This document shows, in pieces, positions 17,635-26,505 of a DNA stretch of 64,000 nucleotides (position 1 is the first letter of the stretch; every line of letters starts with the position of its first letter). Below the pieces are notes generated by a model, which saw only the letters and a program-made list of their open reading frames with translations, was not told the origin of the DNA and made no database searches. Origin of the DNA: Streptomyces bottropensis ATCC 25435. GTDB lineage: Bacteria; Actinomycetota; Actinomycetes; Streptomycetales; Streptomycetaceae. The stretch is from assembly GCF_000383595.1 (NCBI RefSeq), contig NZ_KB911581.1, positions 2,734,265 through 2,798,264 of the forward strand, read 5' to 3'. The translations under genes were made by a program, and so were the position numbers.

Positions 17635-19862
17635 GCGGGGAAGAGGAGACACCGGCGGGCGTGGAGAGGCCGGATCACGCGGCCGAGGCCCGGCCCGCCG
17701 ACGCGGCCCGCCGGGCGTTGCGGGCGGCGCGGGAGCGGGACAGGTACGGCGTCGAGGCCGAGGACCCGCAGGAGTCGGCGGCGGACGGTGCGCCCGTGGC
17801 CCGGACGGCTCGCGAGGCCGCCGCTCGGCCCGGTGACGCGGCACGGGACGCCTTGCGCCGGGCCGCGCGGTCCCGGGCGGCGGGCCTCGACGAGCCGGCG
17901 GTGATGCCGGAAGCGGTAGAGCCGGAAGAGGGGGAGTCGGAAGCGGTAAAGCCGGAAGAAGGGGAGCCGGAAGAGGGGGAGCCGACGGAACGGCCGGACG
18001 AGGACGGGCCGTTGACGCCGAGCGCTGCGGACCGGCGGCCGGCGGAGCGTGCCTCCGCCGATCCCGGAGACCCCTCGTTCACCGGCGGGCCCGGCCCGGG
18101 CGCGCCGACCGGGGAGGGAAGCAGGCCCGCCGCTCGCCCCGGCGACATCGCCCGCGAGGCGTTGCGGGCCGCCCGTGAGGCCACCGGCCGGGCCCGGGCC
18201 GAGGCCGGGACCACGCGCGCCGAGGCCACCGCCGGGGAGGGCCGGACTCCCCGGCGCGCGGCGACGGGACGCGACCGGGCCTCGACCGGCCGGGTGGGGG
18301 ACGTACGCGAACTGCTCGCCGACGCCTTCGAGTTGCCCTCCGAGGCGGCACGCGAACCTGCCGGGACCTCCCTGCCGGGTCCGGACACCATGAGCGAAGA
18401 GACGGCGGGCCCGGGTCCGGAGACGGAGGCCCCGAAGGTGCTGGGGGACGAACCCGGTCGGGCACCTGACGCGTCACCTGAGGCTCCTGGGTCACCGTCA
18501 CCCCGGCCGTCCCCACCCACAGGCGGCCGTGTCCCCCGCACCATGGCCGCCCCCTCCCGGGACGGTGAACTGAGGCGTACCTTCCGCCCGTTCCCGCAGC
18601 GCCCCTCGGCCGGGGAGGCGTTCGCGGAGAGCTGGTGGGGCAACGCGTGGGTGACGGCGCTGGAGGAGGGCGCGTTGGACCCGGCGCGGTTGGCGCGTGG
18701 ACGGGGGTACGCCGACAAGGGGCGGGTGGACGCGATCACCGTCACACCGGGGCTGGTGCTGGCGTACGTGCACGGCAGCAGGGCTCGGCCCTACCGGGTC
18801 CAGCTGCGCCTGCGGACACTGGACGACGACGAATGGGACCGCTTCCTGGACGCGGCGGCGGAACAGCCGGCCCACATCGCCGCGCTGCTGGACAAGGAAC
18901 TGCCCCAGACACTGGCCGGACCCGGACCCGGACCCGGACCCGGACCCGGACCCGGACCCGGAGCCACACCCAGGTCCGGACGCGGCGTGCGCCTGCTGCC
19001 CGGCCCCGGTGAGCTGGAACCCCGTTGCAGCTGCCCCGACTTCGGGCACCCCTGCAAGCACGCGGCCGCGCTCTGTTACCAGACGGCGCGGCTGCTGGAC
19101 GAGGACCCGTTCGTCCTGTTGCTGCTGCGGGGCCGGGGCGAGCGGGAGCTGCTGGACGCCTTGTCGCGGCGGAACGCGGCCCGCGCCGCGCGTGCCGCCC
19201 AGGAGCAGGAGCCCGCCCCCCAGCCGGGGATCCGGGCCCGCGACGCCCTCGCGCCCCGCACCCTCCCCCCGCTGCCCGCCCCGCTGCCCCCGCCGCCGCA
19301 CCCGGAACAGCCGCCGGTGTACCCGGCCGCGCCCGGCGGCCCGGACCCCTTCGCGCTGGACCAGTTGGCCACCGACGCGGCCGCCCGCGCGCACGCGCTG
19401 CTCACCACGGGCCGCGACCCGGTCGCCGAACTGACGCTGTGGCAGGACGCGGTACGACTCGCCGCCGCCCGCCCCGGCTCCGGTCTCACCGCCACGACCC
19501 GCGCCCTGTACTCGTCCCTGGCCGCCGCCACCGGGCGCACTCCGGCCGACCTGGCCCGCGCGGTCGCCGCCTGGCGGCAGGGCGGTCTCGAAGCGCTGAC
19601 CGTCCTGGAGGAACCCTGGGACCCGCCGGCCGGCCGCTTCGACCGCGCCCGCCCGCAGCTCCTCGCCGCCGACCTGCCCGCCTTCCGCCCCTGGCGCAAC
19701 CACCTCACCCACCCCCGCGGCCACGTGCAACTCCGTCTCGGCCGCGACGGCCTGTGGTACGCGTACGAGTCCGAACCGGGCCACGACGACTGGTGGCCGA
19801 GAGGCACCCCGGACCTCGACCCGGTGGGCGCGCTGACCGGCCTGGGAGCGACCGACGACTGA
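17631..19862 (+). CDS. SWIM zinc-finger protein with repeated linear motif
   Basis: A 743-residue protein coupled to the SNF2 ATPase by a GTGA overlap. Residues 1-310 are disordered and carry three copies of a basic helix-like motif ARPxDxARxALRxAR at about 20-35, 65-80 and 168-183. They also hold an acidic EEGEPEEGEP region encoded by short DNA repeats. A folded region begins at about 311. The SWIM zinc finger CSCPDFGHPCKH uses C466, C468, C475 and H477. A (PG)8 stretch at about 430-444 is encoded by hexanucleotide repeats. SWIM domains bind DNA or protein, so it is presumably the specificity or regulatory subunit of the SNF2 motor. Confidence 0.9.
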   Translation: MSGEEETPAGVERPDHAAEARPADAARRALRAARERDRYGVEAEDPQESAADGAPVARTAREAAARPGDAARDALRRAARSRAAGLDEPAVMPEAVEPEEGESEAVKPEEGEPEEGEPTERPDEDGPLTPSAADRRPAERASADPGDPSFTGGPGPGAPTGEGSRPAARPGDIAREALRAAREATGRARAEAGTTRAEATAGEGRTPRRAATGRDRASTGRVGDVRELLADAFELPSEAAREPAGTSLPGPDTMSEETAGPGPETEAPKVLGDEPGRAPDASPEAPGSPSPRPSPPTGGRVPRTMAAPSRDGELRRTFRPFPQRPSAGEAFAESWWGNAWVTALEEGALDPARLARGRGYADKGRVDAITVTPGLVLAYVHGSRARPYRVQLRLRTLDDDEWDRFLDAAAEQPAHIAALLDKELPQTLAGPGPGPGPGPGPGPGATPRSGRGVRLLPGPGELEPRCSCPDFGHPCKHAAALCYQTARLLDEDPFVLLLLRGRGERELLDALSRRNAARAARAAQEQEPAPQPGIRARDALAPRTLPPLPAPLPPPPHPEQPPVYPAAPGGPDPFALDQLATDAAARAHALLTTGRDPVAELTLWQDAVRLAAARPGSGLTATTRALYSSLAAATGRTPADLARAVAAWRQGGLEALTVLEEPWDPPAGRFDRARPQLLAADLPAFRPWRNHLTHPRGHVQLRLGRDGLWYAYESEPGHDDWWPRGTPDLDPVGALTGLGATDD
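18916..18962 (+). repeat. GGACCC hexanucleotide tandem repeat inside the SWIM gene
   Basis: About seven in-frame copies of GGACCC encode alternating Pro-Gly. The array keeps frame when units are gained or lost, so length may vary between strains. A shorter PG-encoding array lies in the kinase gene near 5262-5287. Confidence 0.85.
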
Positions 19863-20114
19863 CGCGTCCCGGCCCGCACGCGATCCGGCGACCCCGAACG
19901 TGCCGCGGGCCGCGGGCCGCGCGACACGACACGCGACACGCGGGGAAATGTGTTCGACAGCGTGGACCGGAGCTCGGCGCGGACCGCGCGCCCGCCCCGT
20001 GACCTGCGCTCAGGTGAAGACGATGTGAGAGTTGCCCGCTGATGTTCGGGAGTCGTCCGGGCCGATTCGGGGGCCCGGGACCGAGCACGGGCCGAGGGAC
20101 GTTAGCGTGGAGCG
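19863..20114. other. Intergenic region without recognised gene
   Basis: This 252-bp region separates the SWIM gene from the PcaL-like gene. Short ACACGACACGCGACACGCG-type repeats occur near 19921-19942. TAGCGT at 20103-20108 is a -10-like box six bases before the next GTG. No coding potential was found. Confidence 0.4.
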
Positions 20115-21413
20115 GTGAGTGAGACGCAGACCCCCGCCCTCCAGTACCGGTTCGACGGGCCGGACGACGCCCCGGTCCTGATCCTCGGACCCTCGCTCGG
20201 CACGACCTGGCACATGTGGGACCGGCAGGTCCCCGAACTGGCCAAGCAGTGGCGGATCTTCCGCTTCGACCTGCCTGGCCACGGCGGTGCCCCCGCGTAC
20301 CCCGGCGGCTCGGTCACCGAGCTGGCCGCCCGGCTGCTGGCCACCCTCGACGCCGTCGGGGTGCAGCGCTTCGGCTACGCGGGCTGCGCGCTGGGCGGTG
20401 CCATCGGGGCCGAGCTGGCGCTGCGCCACCCCGAGCGCCTCGCCTCGCTCGCGCTGATCGCCGCCTCGCCCCGCTTCGGCACGGCCGACGAGTTCCGGCA
20501 GCGCGGAGTGATCGTCCGGACGAACGGCCTCGACCCGATCGCCCGTACGTCCCCGGACCGCTGGTTCACCGGCGGGTTCGCGGCGGCGCAGCCCGCGATC
20601 ACCGAGTGGGCGGTGCAGATGGTCCGCACCACCGACCCCGGCTGCTACATCGCCGCCTGCGAGGCGCTCGCCTCCTTCGACGTGCGCGCCGAACTCGGCC
20701 GCATCGGCGTCCCCACCCTCGTCCTCGTCGGCTCCGACGACCAGGTCACCGGCCCCGCCGAGGCCCGCACGCTCGTCGCGGGCATCCCGGACGCCCGCCT
20801 CGCCGTCGTCCCCGGCGCCTCGCACCTCGTCCCGGTCGAGCAGCCCGCCGCCGTCACCGACCTCCTGGTCCGGCACTTCTCCACGGCCTGGCAGCCCGCC
20901 TACGACTCCACCACCGGCCAGGTCGCCGTCCCGGCGACCGCGGTCAAGCCGGCCCTGGCCGCCGTGCCGCCGCAGGCGGGGCCGGTCGCCGCGATCGCCC
21001 CGGCCGCCGCCCAGCCCGAGGCGCTGGGCAGACCCGACCCGTACGACGCCGGGCTCAAGGTCCGCCGCGAGGTCCTCGGGGACGCGCACGTCGACCGGGC
21101 GCTGGCCACGGCGGACGAGTTCTCCGGCGACTTCCAGGAGTTCATCACCCGCTACGCCTGGGGCGAGATCTGGGACCGGCCCGGTCTCGACCGTCGCTCC
21201 CGCAGCTGCGTCACGCTGACCGCGCTCGTCGCCGGCGGACACCTGGACGAACTGGCCTTCCACACCCGTGCCGCCCTGCGCAACGGCCTCACCCCGGACG
21301 AGATCAAGGAGGTCCTCCTCCAGGCCGCCGTCTACTGCGGGGTGCCGGCCGCGAACAGCGCCTTCCGGGTGGCCCAGCAGGTCATCCGTGAGGAGACCAC
21401 CCCCGACGAGTGA
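20115..21413 (+). CDS. PcaL-like fusion: alpha/beta hydrolase plus carboxymuconolactone decarboxylase, nucleophile missing
   Basis: A 432-residue fusion. Residues 1-265 are an alpha/beta hydrolase like 3-oxoadipate enol-lactonase (PcaD), and residues about 310-430 are a 4-carboxymuconolactone decarboxylase domain (PcaC). An Ala/Pro linker joins them. The oxyanion region and the Asp (VGSDDQ) and His (GASHLVP) positions are present. The nucleophile elbow, normally GxSxGG, reads GCALGG (G90-G95), so alanine 92 replaces the serine. No other protocatechuate genes are nearby. It may therefore not be an enol-lactonase, despite the domain match. GTG 20115 follows a -10-like TAGCGT by six bases. Confidence 0.88.
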   Translation: MSETQTPALQYRFDGPDDAPVLILGPSLGTTWHMWDRQVPELAKQWRIFRFDLPGHGGAPAYPGGSVTELAARLLATLDAVGVQRFGYAGCALGGAIGAELALRHPERLASLALIAASPRFGTADEFRQRGVIVRTNGLDPIARTSPDRWFTGGFAAAQPAITEWAVQMVRTTDPGCYIAACEALASFDVRAELGRIGVPTLVLVGSDDQVTGPAEARTLVAGIPDARLAVVPGASHLVPVEQPAAVTDLLVRHFSTAWQPAYDSTTGQVAVPATAVKPALAAVPPQAGPVAAIAPAAAQPEALGRPDPYDAGLKVRREVLGDAHVDRALATADEFSGDFQEFITRYAWGEIWDRPGLDRRSRSCVTLTALVAGGHLDELAFHTRAALRNGLTPDEIKEVLLQAAVYCGVPAANSAFRVAQQVIREETTPDE

Positions 21414-21472
21414 GCCCGGACCACGCCGGCGGCCGGGGGGCCCGGCACCGGTGGGCGGGGCAGGATGGACCC

Positions 21473-22108
21473 ATGAAGCTCACGAAGAAGTCGCACGCCT
21501 GCGTCCGTCTGGAGAAGGACGGACGCACGCTCGTCATCGACCCGGGCGGGTTCAGCGAGCAGGACGCCGCGGCCGGCGCGGACGCCGTCCTGGTCACGCA
21601 CGAGCACGCCGACCACTTCGACGAGGGACGGCTGCGGGCGGCCCTGGAGGGCAACCCGGCCGCCGAGATCTGGACGCTGCGCTCCGTCGCCGAGAAGGTC
21701 TCCGCCGCCTTCCCCGGCCGGGTGCACACCGTCGGCCACGGCGACACGTTCACCGCCGCGGGCTTCGACGTCCAGGTCCACGGCGAACTGCACGCCGTGA
21801 TCCATCCGGACATCCCCCGCATCACCAACGTCGGCTACCTCGTCGACGCCGGCCGCGTCTTCCACCCCGGCGACGCCCTCACCGTCCCCGACCACGCCGT
21901 CGAGACGCTGATGCTGCCCGTCATGGCCCCCTGGAGCAAGATCTCCGAGGTCATCGACTACGTCCGCGAGGTGAAGCCGCAGCGCGCGTACGACATCCAC
22001 GACGCCCTCCTCACCGACCTCGCCCGCCCCATCTACGACCGCCAGATCGGCGCCCTGGGCGGCGCGGAGCACCTGCGCCTGGCCCCCGGCGCCTCGGCGG
22101 ACGTCTGA
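21473..22108 (+). CDS. MBL-fold metal-dependent hydrolase (UlaG-like)
   Basis: A 211-residue metallo-beta-lactamase-fold protein. The metal motif HEHADHFD is at about residues 43-50, a further histidine is in HGELHAV, and the aspartate is in HPGDALTVP. The short form lacking the usual C-terminal helicase-like extension is typical of UlaG-like or putative Zn-dependent hydrolases of unknown substrate. It is not in an operon with a recognisable pathway. The start is ATG 21473. Confidence 0.88.
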   Translation: MKLTKKSHACVRLEKDGRTLVIDPGGFSEQDAAAGADAVLVTHEHADHFDEGRLRAALEGNPAAEIWTLRSVAEKVSAAFPGRVHTVGHGDTFTAAGFDVQVHGELHAVIHPDIPRITNVGYLVDAGRVFHPGDALTVPDHAVETLMLPVMAPWSKISEVIDYVREVKPQRAYDIHDALLTDLARPIYDRQIGALGGAEHLRLAPGASADV

Positions 22109-22179
22109 GCCGGGCGTACGTCCCCGCACGCGAACGGGCGGGACCGGCGTTGTCGGACCCGCCCGGTAGGTTGGGGAAC

Positions 22180-22959
22180 ATGCGCATCGCGACCTGGAAC
22201 GTGAACTCGATCACCGCCCGCCTCCCGAGGCTTCTGGCCTGGCTGGAGAGCAGCGGCACGGACGTGCTCTGCCTCCAGGAGGCCAAGATCGCCGAGGACG
22301 GCTTCCCGCTCGACGCCCTGCGCGAGGCGGGCTACGAGGCGGCCGTGCACGCCACGGGGCGGTGGAACGGCGTGGCGGTGATCTCGCGCGTCGGCATCGA
22401 GGACGTGGTCAAGGGCCTGCCGGGCGACCCCGGGTACGACGGCTCGGTGGAGCCCCGCGCGATCTCCGCGACCTGCGGCCCGGTCCGCGTCTGGTCGGTG
22501 TACGTGCCGAACGGCCGCGAGGTCGACCACCCGCACTACGCCTACAAGCTCCAGTGGTTCGAGGCCCTCAAGGCCGCCGTTGCCGGTGACGCCGCGGGCA
22601 GCCGCCCCTTCGCGGTGATGGGTGACTACAACGTGGCGCCGACGGACGACGACGTGTACGACGTCGCCGCCTTCGAGGGCCTCACCCATGTCACCCCCGC
22701 CGAGCGCGCCGCCCTCGCCTCCCTCCGCGAGGCGGGCCTGAGCGACGTCGTCCCCCGCCCCCTGAAGTACGACCACCCCTTCACGTACTGGGACTACCGC
22801 CAGCTCTGCTTCCCCAAGAACCGGGGCATGCGCATCGACCTGGTGTACGGCAACGAGGCGTTCGCGAAGTCCGTGACCGACTCGTACGTGGACCGCGAGG
22901 AGCGCAAGGGCAAGGGCGCCTCGGACCACGCGCCGGTCGTGGTGGACCTGGAGGTGTAG
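22180..22959 (+). CDS. xth: Exodeoxyribonuclease III / AP endonuclease
   Basis: A 259-residue Mg-dependent DNA repair nuclease of the EEP superfamily. Motifs run in order: WNVNS (about 6-10), LCLQEAKI with the catalytic Glu (about 31-38), YVPNG, GDYNVAP with the Asp/Asn pair, the RIDLVYG region, and the C-terminal SDHAPV with the catalytic His. It cleaves abasic sites and degrades 3' ends in base excision repair. ATG 22180 follows a TAGGTT -10 box (22167-22172) by seven bases, indicating leaderless expression. The gene is convergent with the SGNH hydrolase, with only 16 bp between the stops. Confidence 0.95.
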   Translation: MRIATWNVNSITARLPRLLAWLESSGTDVLCLQEAKIAEDGFPLDALREAGYEAAVHATGRWNGVAVISRVGIEDVVKGLPGDPGYDGSVEPRAISATCGPVRVWSVYVPNGREVDHPHYAYKLQWFEALKAAVAGDAAGSRPFAVMGDYNVAPTDDDVYDVAAFEGLTHVTPAERAALASLREAGLSDVVPRPLKYDHPFTYWDYRQLCFPKNRGMRIDLVYGNEAFAKSVTDSYVDREERKGKGASDHAPVVVDLEV

Positions 22960-22970
22960 ACCCAGGCCCC

Positions 22971-22988
22971 CACGCTCACAGGAGCGTG
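22971..22988. terminator. Short hairpin between convergent genes
   Basis: CACGCTC (22971-22977) pairs with GAGCGTG (22982-22988) around a 4-nt loop, overlapping the stop codon of the leftward hydrolase gene. It may terminate both xth and that gene. Confidence 0.5.
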
Positions 22989-24736
22989 AGGTCCACCGAC
23001 CCGGCCAGCGCCGCCAGCCCCGCCTCGTTCGGATGCAGATGGTCCCCGCTGTCGTACGCGGGGAGCAGCCTGGCCGGGTGTTCGGGGTCGCGCAGCACCG
23101 CGTCGAAGTCGAGGACGCCGTCGGAGTCCTCGTCGCCCCGGATCCACGCGTTCACCGCGACACGTTCGGCGTCCGCGGCGGCCGTGCAGCGGGCCTCTCC
23201 CTCGCACGGCGCGATCGTCGCCACCAGCACGCGCAGGCCCCGCGCGTGCCCCCGGGCCACGATCTCCCGCAGCCCGGCGACGACCTCGCCGGCCGTCGTG
23301 CCCCAGCGGACGTCGTTGACGCCCTGGAAGACGACGACGGTACGGGCGGAGGTCTGGGCGAGGACGTCCCGGTCGAGGCGGTGCAGGGCGCTCACGCCGC
23401 CCGTGTCGGTGGAGACGGCGTCGCCCGGGTAGCGGTCGGTGACCACGCGGTTCGCCGAGATCCCCTGGTTGAGGACGCCGTAGCGCGGGACCTCGTCCTG
23501 GTCCCGCAGCCGCCCTGCCAGCACGTCCGGCCACCGCCGGTTGGCGCCGACCGTCACCTTCTCGCCGTCGGTGATCGAGTCCCCGAGCAGGACCACCGAG
23601 CCCGGGCCGCCGCCCACGTCCACCCCGGTCAGCAGCGGCCAGGTGGTCACCGTCGAGGTGTACGCCGCCGCCGAGGTCTCGCCCGCGTGGTCGCCCGGCC
23701 CGCTCAGGTACGACGTCTGCTGGGCGAGCCGGTGCACGGGCGCGGCCGTCACCGTGTCCGGCAGATGGAAGCTCACCAGGAGGTCGGTGTCCGGGGGCAC
23801 CTCGAAGCCCAGCGGGTCGCTGAACGCCTGTGCCCCCGCCGGGATCCGGGTGCCCGCCGCGCCCCCGAACGACAGCGCCACCGGCGTGCCGCGCGCGGCG
23901 GCGCCCTCCGCCCGCAACGCCACCGTCGCGCTCCCCACCCGTACCGGCGCCGACGCGAAGGTGTTGTCGAGCCGGATCCGCACCCGGGGCCCGCCCGCCG
24001 AGGTGTGCACGACCAGCCGCAGCGTCCGGTCGGTCCAGGGGCCGACGGCCGTGTAGCCGGAGGTGGACGCGGCCCAACCGCCGGTCCAGCCGCGCGACTC
24101 GGGGCGGACGGAGAGGGCGAACACATGCAGGTCGCCGTTGCGCGGCAGGGTGACGGAAGCGACCTCGCGGCCCCGCCCGACCGCCACCGTGACGACGTAC
24201 AGCCGTGCCTTCTCGGCGAGTTGACCGCCGGGGGTGTTGATGTGGGGCAGCGCGACGGCCTTGGTGGCGAGCGGGCCGGTGCGCCAGTCGGGCGCGGTGA
24301 GGCGGTACGAGGTGCGGGCGCCGTTCGCGTACCGGACCGTCCCGGTGCCGGTCGCCTCGGTGCCGCCCGTGGCGGTGACGAGGAAGGCGAGGGCGTCGCC
24401 CCGGCCCCGTACGCGGACCGACTGGCCGGCGGCGCGTACGTTGTCGGGCTCGCCCGCCGTGCGGCGCGGCCAGGTCAGACGCGCGCCCTGCACGGTCAGC
24501 GCGCGCCCCGGCGTCCATCCGGCGGCCGTCAGGTCGGCGGCCGAGAGGGAACCGCCGCGTCCGTCGAAGTCGGCCTCGGCGGGCCGCGCGTCGTCGCTGA
24601 CCGCCCGGTTGTCGAAGAGACGTTCCAGCGGCGCCGGTTCGCCCCCTTCGGCGTCGGCGGCGCGGGCCGTGGCGACCGGCGCGGCCGTCGCCAGGAGTGC
24701 CAGTACGCAGGCCGTTCCCCAGACGCGTGGGCGCAC
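22976..24736 (-). CDS. Secreted SGNH/GDSL hydrolase
   Basis: A 586-residue exported esterase/lipase-like enzyme. GTG 24736 is chosen because GGGAGGGG lies six bases upstream. A signal peptide covers about residues 1-27 (basic start, then VLALLATAAPVATARA). A beta-rich region follows, then the SGNH domain at about 375-585 with block I VVLLGDSIT (Ser about 385), the GVNDVRWG block and the catalytic D/H pair in DHLHPNEAG at about 565. The large N-terminal region (about 150-360) resembles carbohydrate- or ligand-binding modules. The likely substrate is an acylated polysaccharide or lipid outside the cell. Confidence 0.88.
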   Translation of the reverse strand: MRPRVWGTACVLALLATAAPVATARAADAEGGEPAPLERLFDNRAVSDDARPAEADFDGRGGSLSAADLTAAGWTPGRALTVQGARLTWPRRTAGEPDNVRAAGQSVRVRGRGDALAFLVTATGGTEATGTGTVRYANGARTSYRLTAPDWRTGPLATKAVALPHINTPGGQLAEKARLYVVTVAVGRGREVASVTLPRNGDLHVFALSVRPESRGWTGGWAASTSGYTAVGPWTDRTLRLVVHTSAGGPRVRIRLDNTFASAPVRVGSATVALRAEGAAARGTPVALSFGGAAGTRIPAGAQAFSDPLGFEVPPDTDLLVSFHLPDTVTAAPVHRLAQQTSYLSGPGDHAGETSAAAYTSTVTTWPLLTGVDVGGGPGSVVLLGDSITDGEKVTVGANRRWPDVLAGRLRDQDEVPRYGVLNQGISANRVVTDRYPGDAVSTDTGGVSALHRLDRDVLAQTSARTVVVFQGVNDVRWGTTAGEVVAGLREIVARGHARGLRVLVATIAPCEGEARCTAAADAERVAVNAWIRGDEDSDGVLDFDAVLRDPEHPARLLPAYDSGDHLHPNEAGLAALAGSVDLTLL

Positions 24737-24949
24737 GCGGGACCCCTCCCGTTCGCTGATGATCATGATGGTGACGATGATGACGGATGCGGCATGGGTA
24801 CGGTGACGAGGCGACTGATGTGTCTTGAACCTAAAGAGGCGTCAGGAACCCGTCAATGAGGCGTGCGTCGACGGCGAACGAACTCCCGACGAACACCGGG
24901 ACCCGCGCGCCTGTGGTGCCGGGGGTGAGGTGGATGACACGCTGAGCGC

Positions 24950-25396
24950 ATGAACATCTCTTTCCTGGGCAACTGGCGCAAGAGGCGTGGTCCCGCCTTC
25001 GGGGTCGCGGTGTTCACCGGCGACGGTGACGACGACGGTCACGAAGGCCTCGGCGAACTCCTCGCCGAATGCGAACTGCTGCGTGCTCAGGCCGCCCAGG
25101 CAGGTGTGCGACTGGACGATTCCGCGTCCTCGTTGGAAGCCCTCGACCAGCTCGTCCCGCGCTGGCGCGACGACGAGGAGACCGCGGCCTGGCTCGGCAA
25201 CGACGCCGGGCTCTATCTGGGCACGGTCGTCGTACGGACCGTCCCCGGCGCCCGCTGGGAGATCTGGCGAAACGGGCAGCCCGTGGTGCGGCTGGCGTCC
25301 GGCCGTGAGATCGACGTGGTCGCGGCCGGCCAGGAGTGGGCCGCGAGCGGCGCGCCGGAACTCTCCCAGCTGTACGCCGAGGTCGCGGAGAGCTGA
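24950..25396 (+). CDS. DUF6278-family protein
   Basis: A 148-residue soluble protein with an N-terminal basic patch (NWRKRRG), an acidic DGDDDGHEG stretch and a C-terminal alpha/beta domain with WLGNDAGLYLGTVVV and GARWEIWRNGQPVVRL. I place it in the Streptomyces-specific DUF6278 family from memory of these motifs. No catalytic site is evident. It stands alone, with the ABC ATPase gene starting 210 bp later. Confidence 0.8.
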   Translation: MNISFLGNWRKRRGPAFGVAVFTGDGDDDGHEGLGELLAECELLRAQAAQAGVRLDDSASSLEALDQLVPRWRDDEETAAWLGNDAGLYLGTVVVRTVPGARWEIWRNGQPVVRLASGREIDVVAAGQEWAASGAPELSQLYAEVAES

Positions 25397-25489
25397 CGGG
25401 CCCTCACCAGCCCCACGCGCCGCCGGTCCCCGACACTGCGGCTGATCCGCGGCCGCGCGTGTCGCGTACGGGGACCACGGCCGTCCGGA

Positions 25490-25606
25490 TAGGTTGCGGC
25501 ACCTGCGACACGACACACGCCAGGGCGTCACACGGCACGCAAGGGCGTCACACGGCACGACATGGCACACCATCGCACGGCCGAGAGCGAGTAGGGCGGG
25601 CAGGGC
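25490..25606 (+). promoter_or_regulatory. Leader of the ABC ATPase gene with direct repeats
   Basis: A TAGGTT -10 box lies at 25490-25495, which would give a leader of about 100 nt. Two identical 18-bp copies of AGGGCGTCACACGGCACG occur at 25522-25539 and 25542-25559, a 20-bp period. They could be regulator half-sites or part of an RNA structure. Confidence 0.5.
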
Positions 25607-26350
<744 letters not shown>

Positions 26351-26505
26351 CCTCCGCCACCGGACCGGGCGCGGGTCTCGACTACGATGAGCGGTTCATC
26401 CACTTGGGGTGAGCGAGGCCGTGGACGCCACCCCGGCCGAAACAGGGAAGCCGCTGCCGGACAGGCGGCGGCCAGGGGCCAGGCCCGTCCGGCGGCAGCC
26501 GGAGA
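26351..26505 (+). pseudogene. Possible remnant 5' end of a gene
   Basis: TACGAT at 26382-26387 looks like a -10 box. GTG at 26409 opens a frame whose first 33 residues (through DRRRPGARPVRRQPE) look like a real N-terminus. It then runs into the antisense of the CocE gene and loses coding character. This may be a truncated gene left by rearrangement downstream of the orphan ATPase. The evidence is weak. Confidence 0.25.

Noticed and set aside
14401..17844. A 1147-residue open frame on the minus strand opposite the SNF2 gene
   Set aside because: It mirrors the high-GC third-position bias of the SNF2 gene, gives a low-complexity Arg/Gly/Ala protein and overlaps intact catalytic motifs on the plus strand.
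18916..18962. Possible CRISPR-like repeats
   Set aside because: Units are six bases with no spacers and encode Pro-Gly in frame. It is a coding microsatellite.
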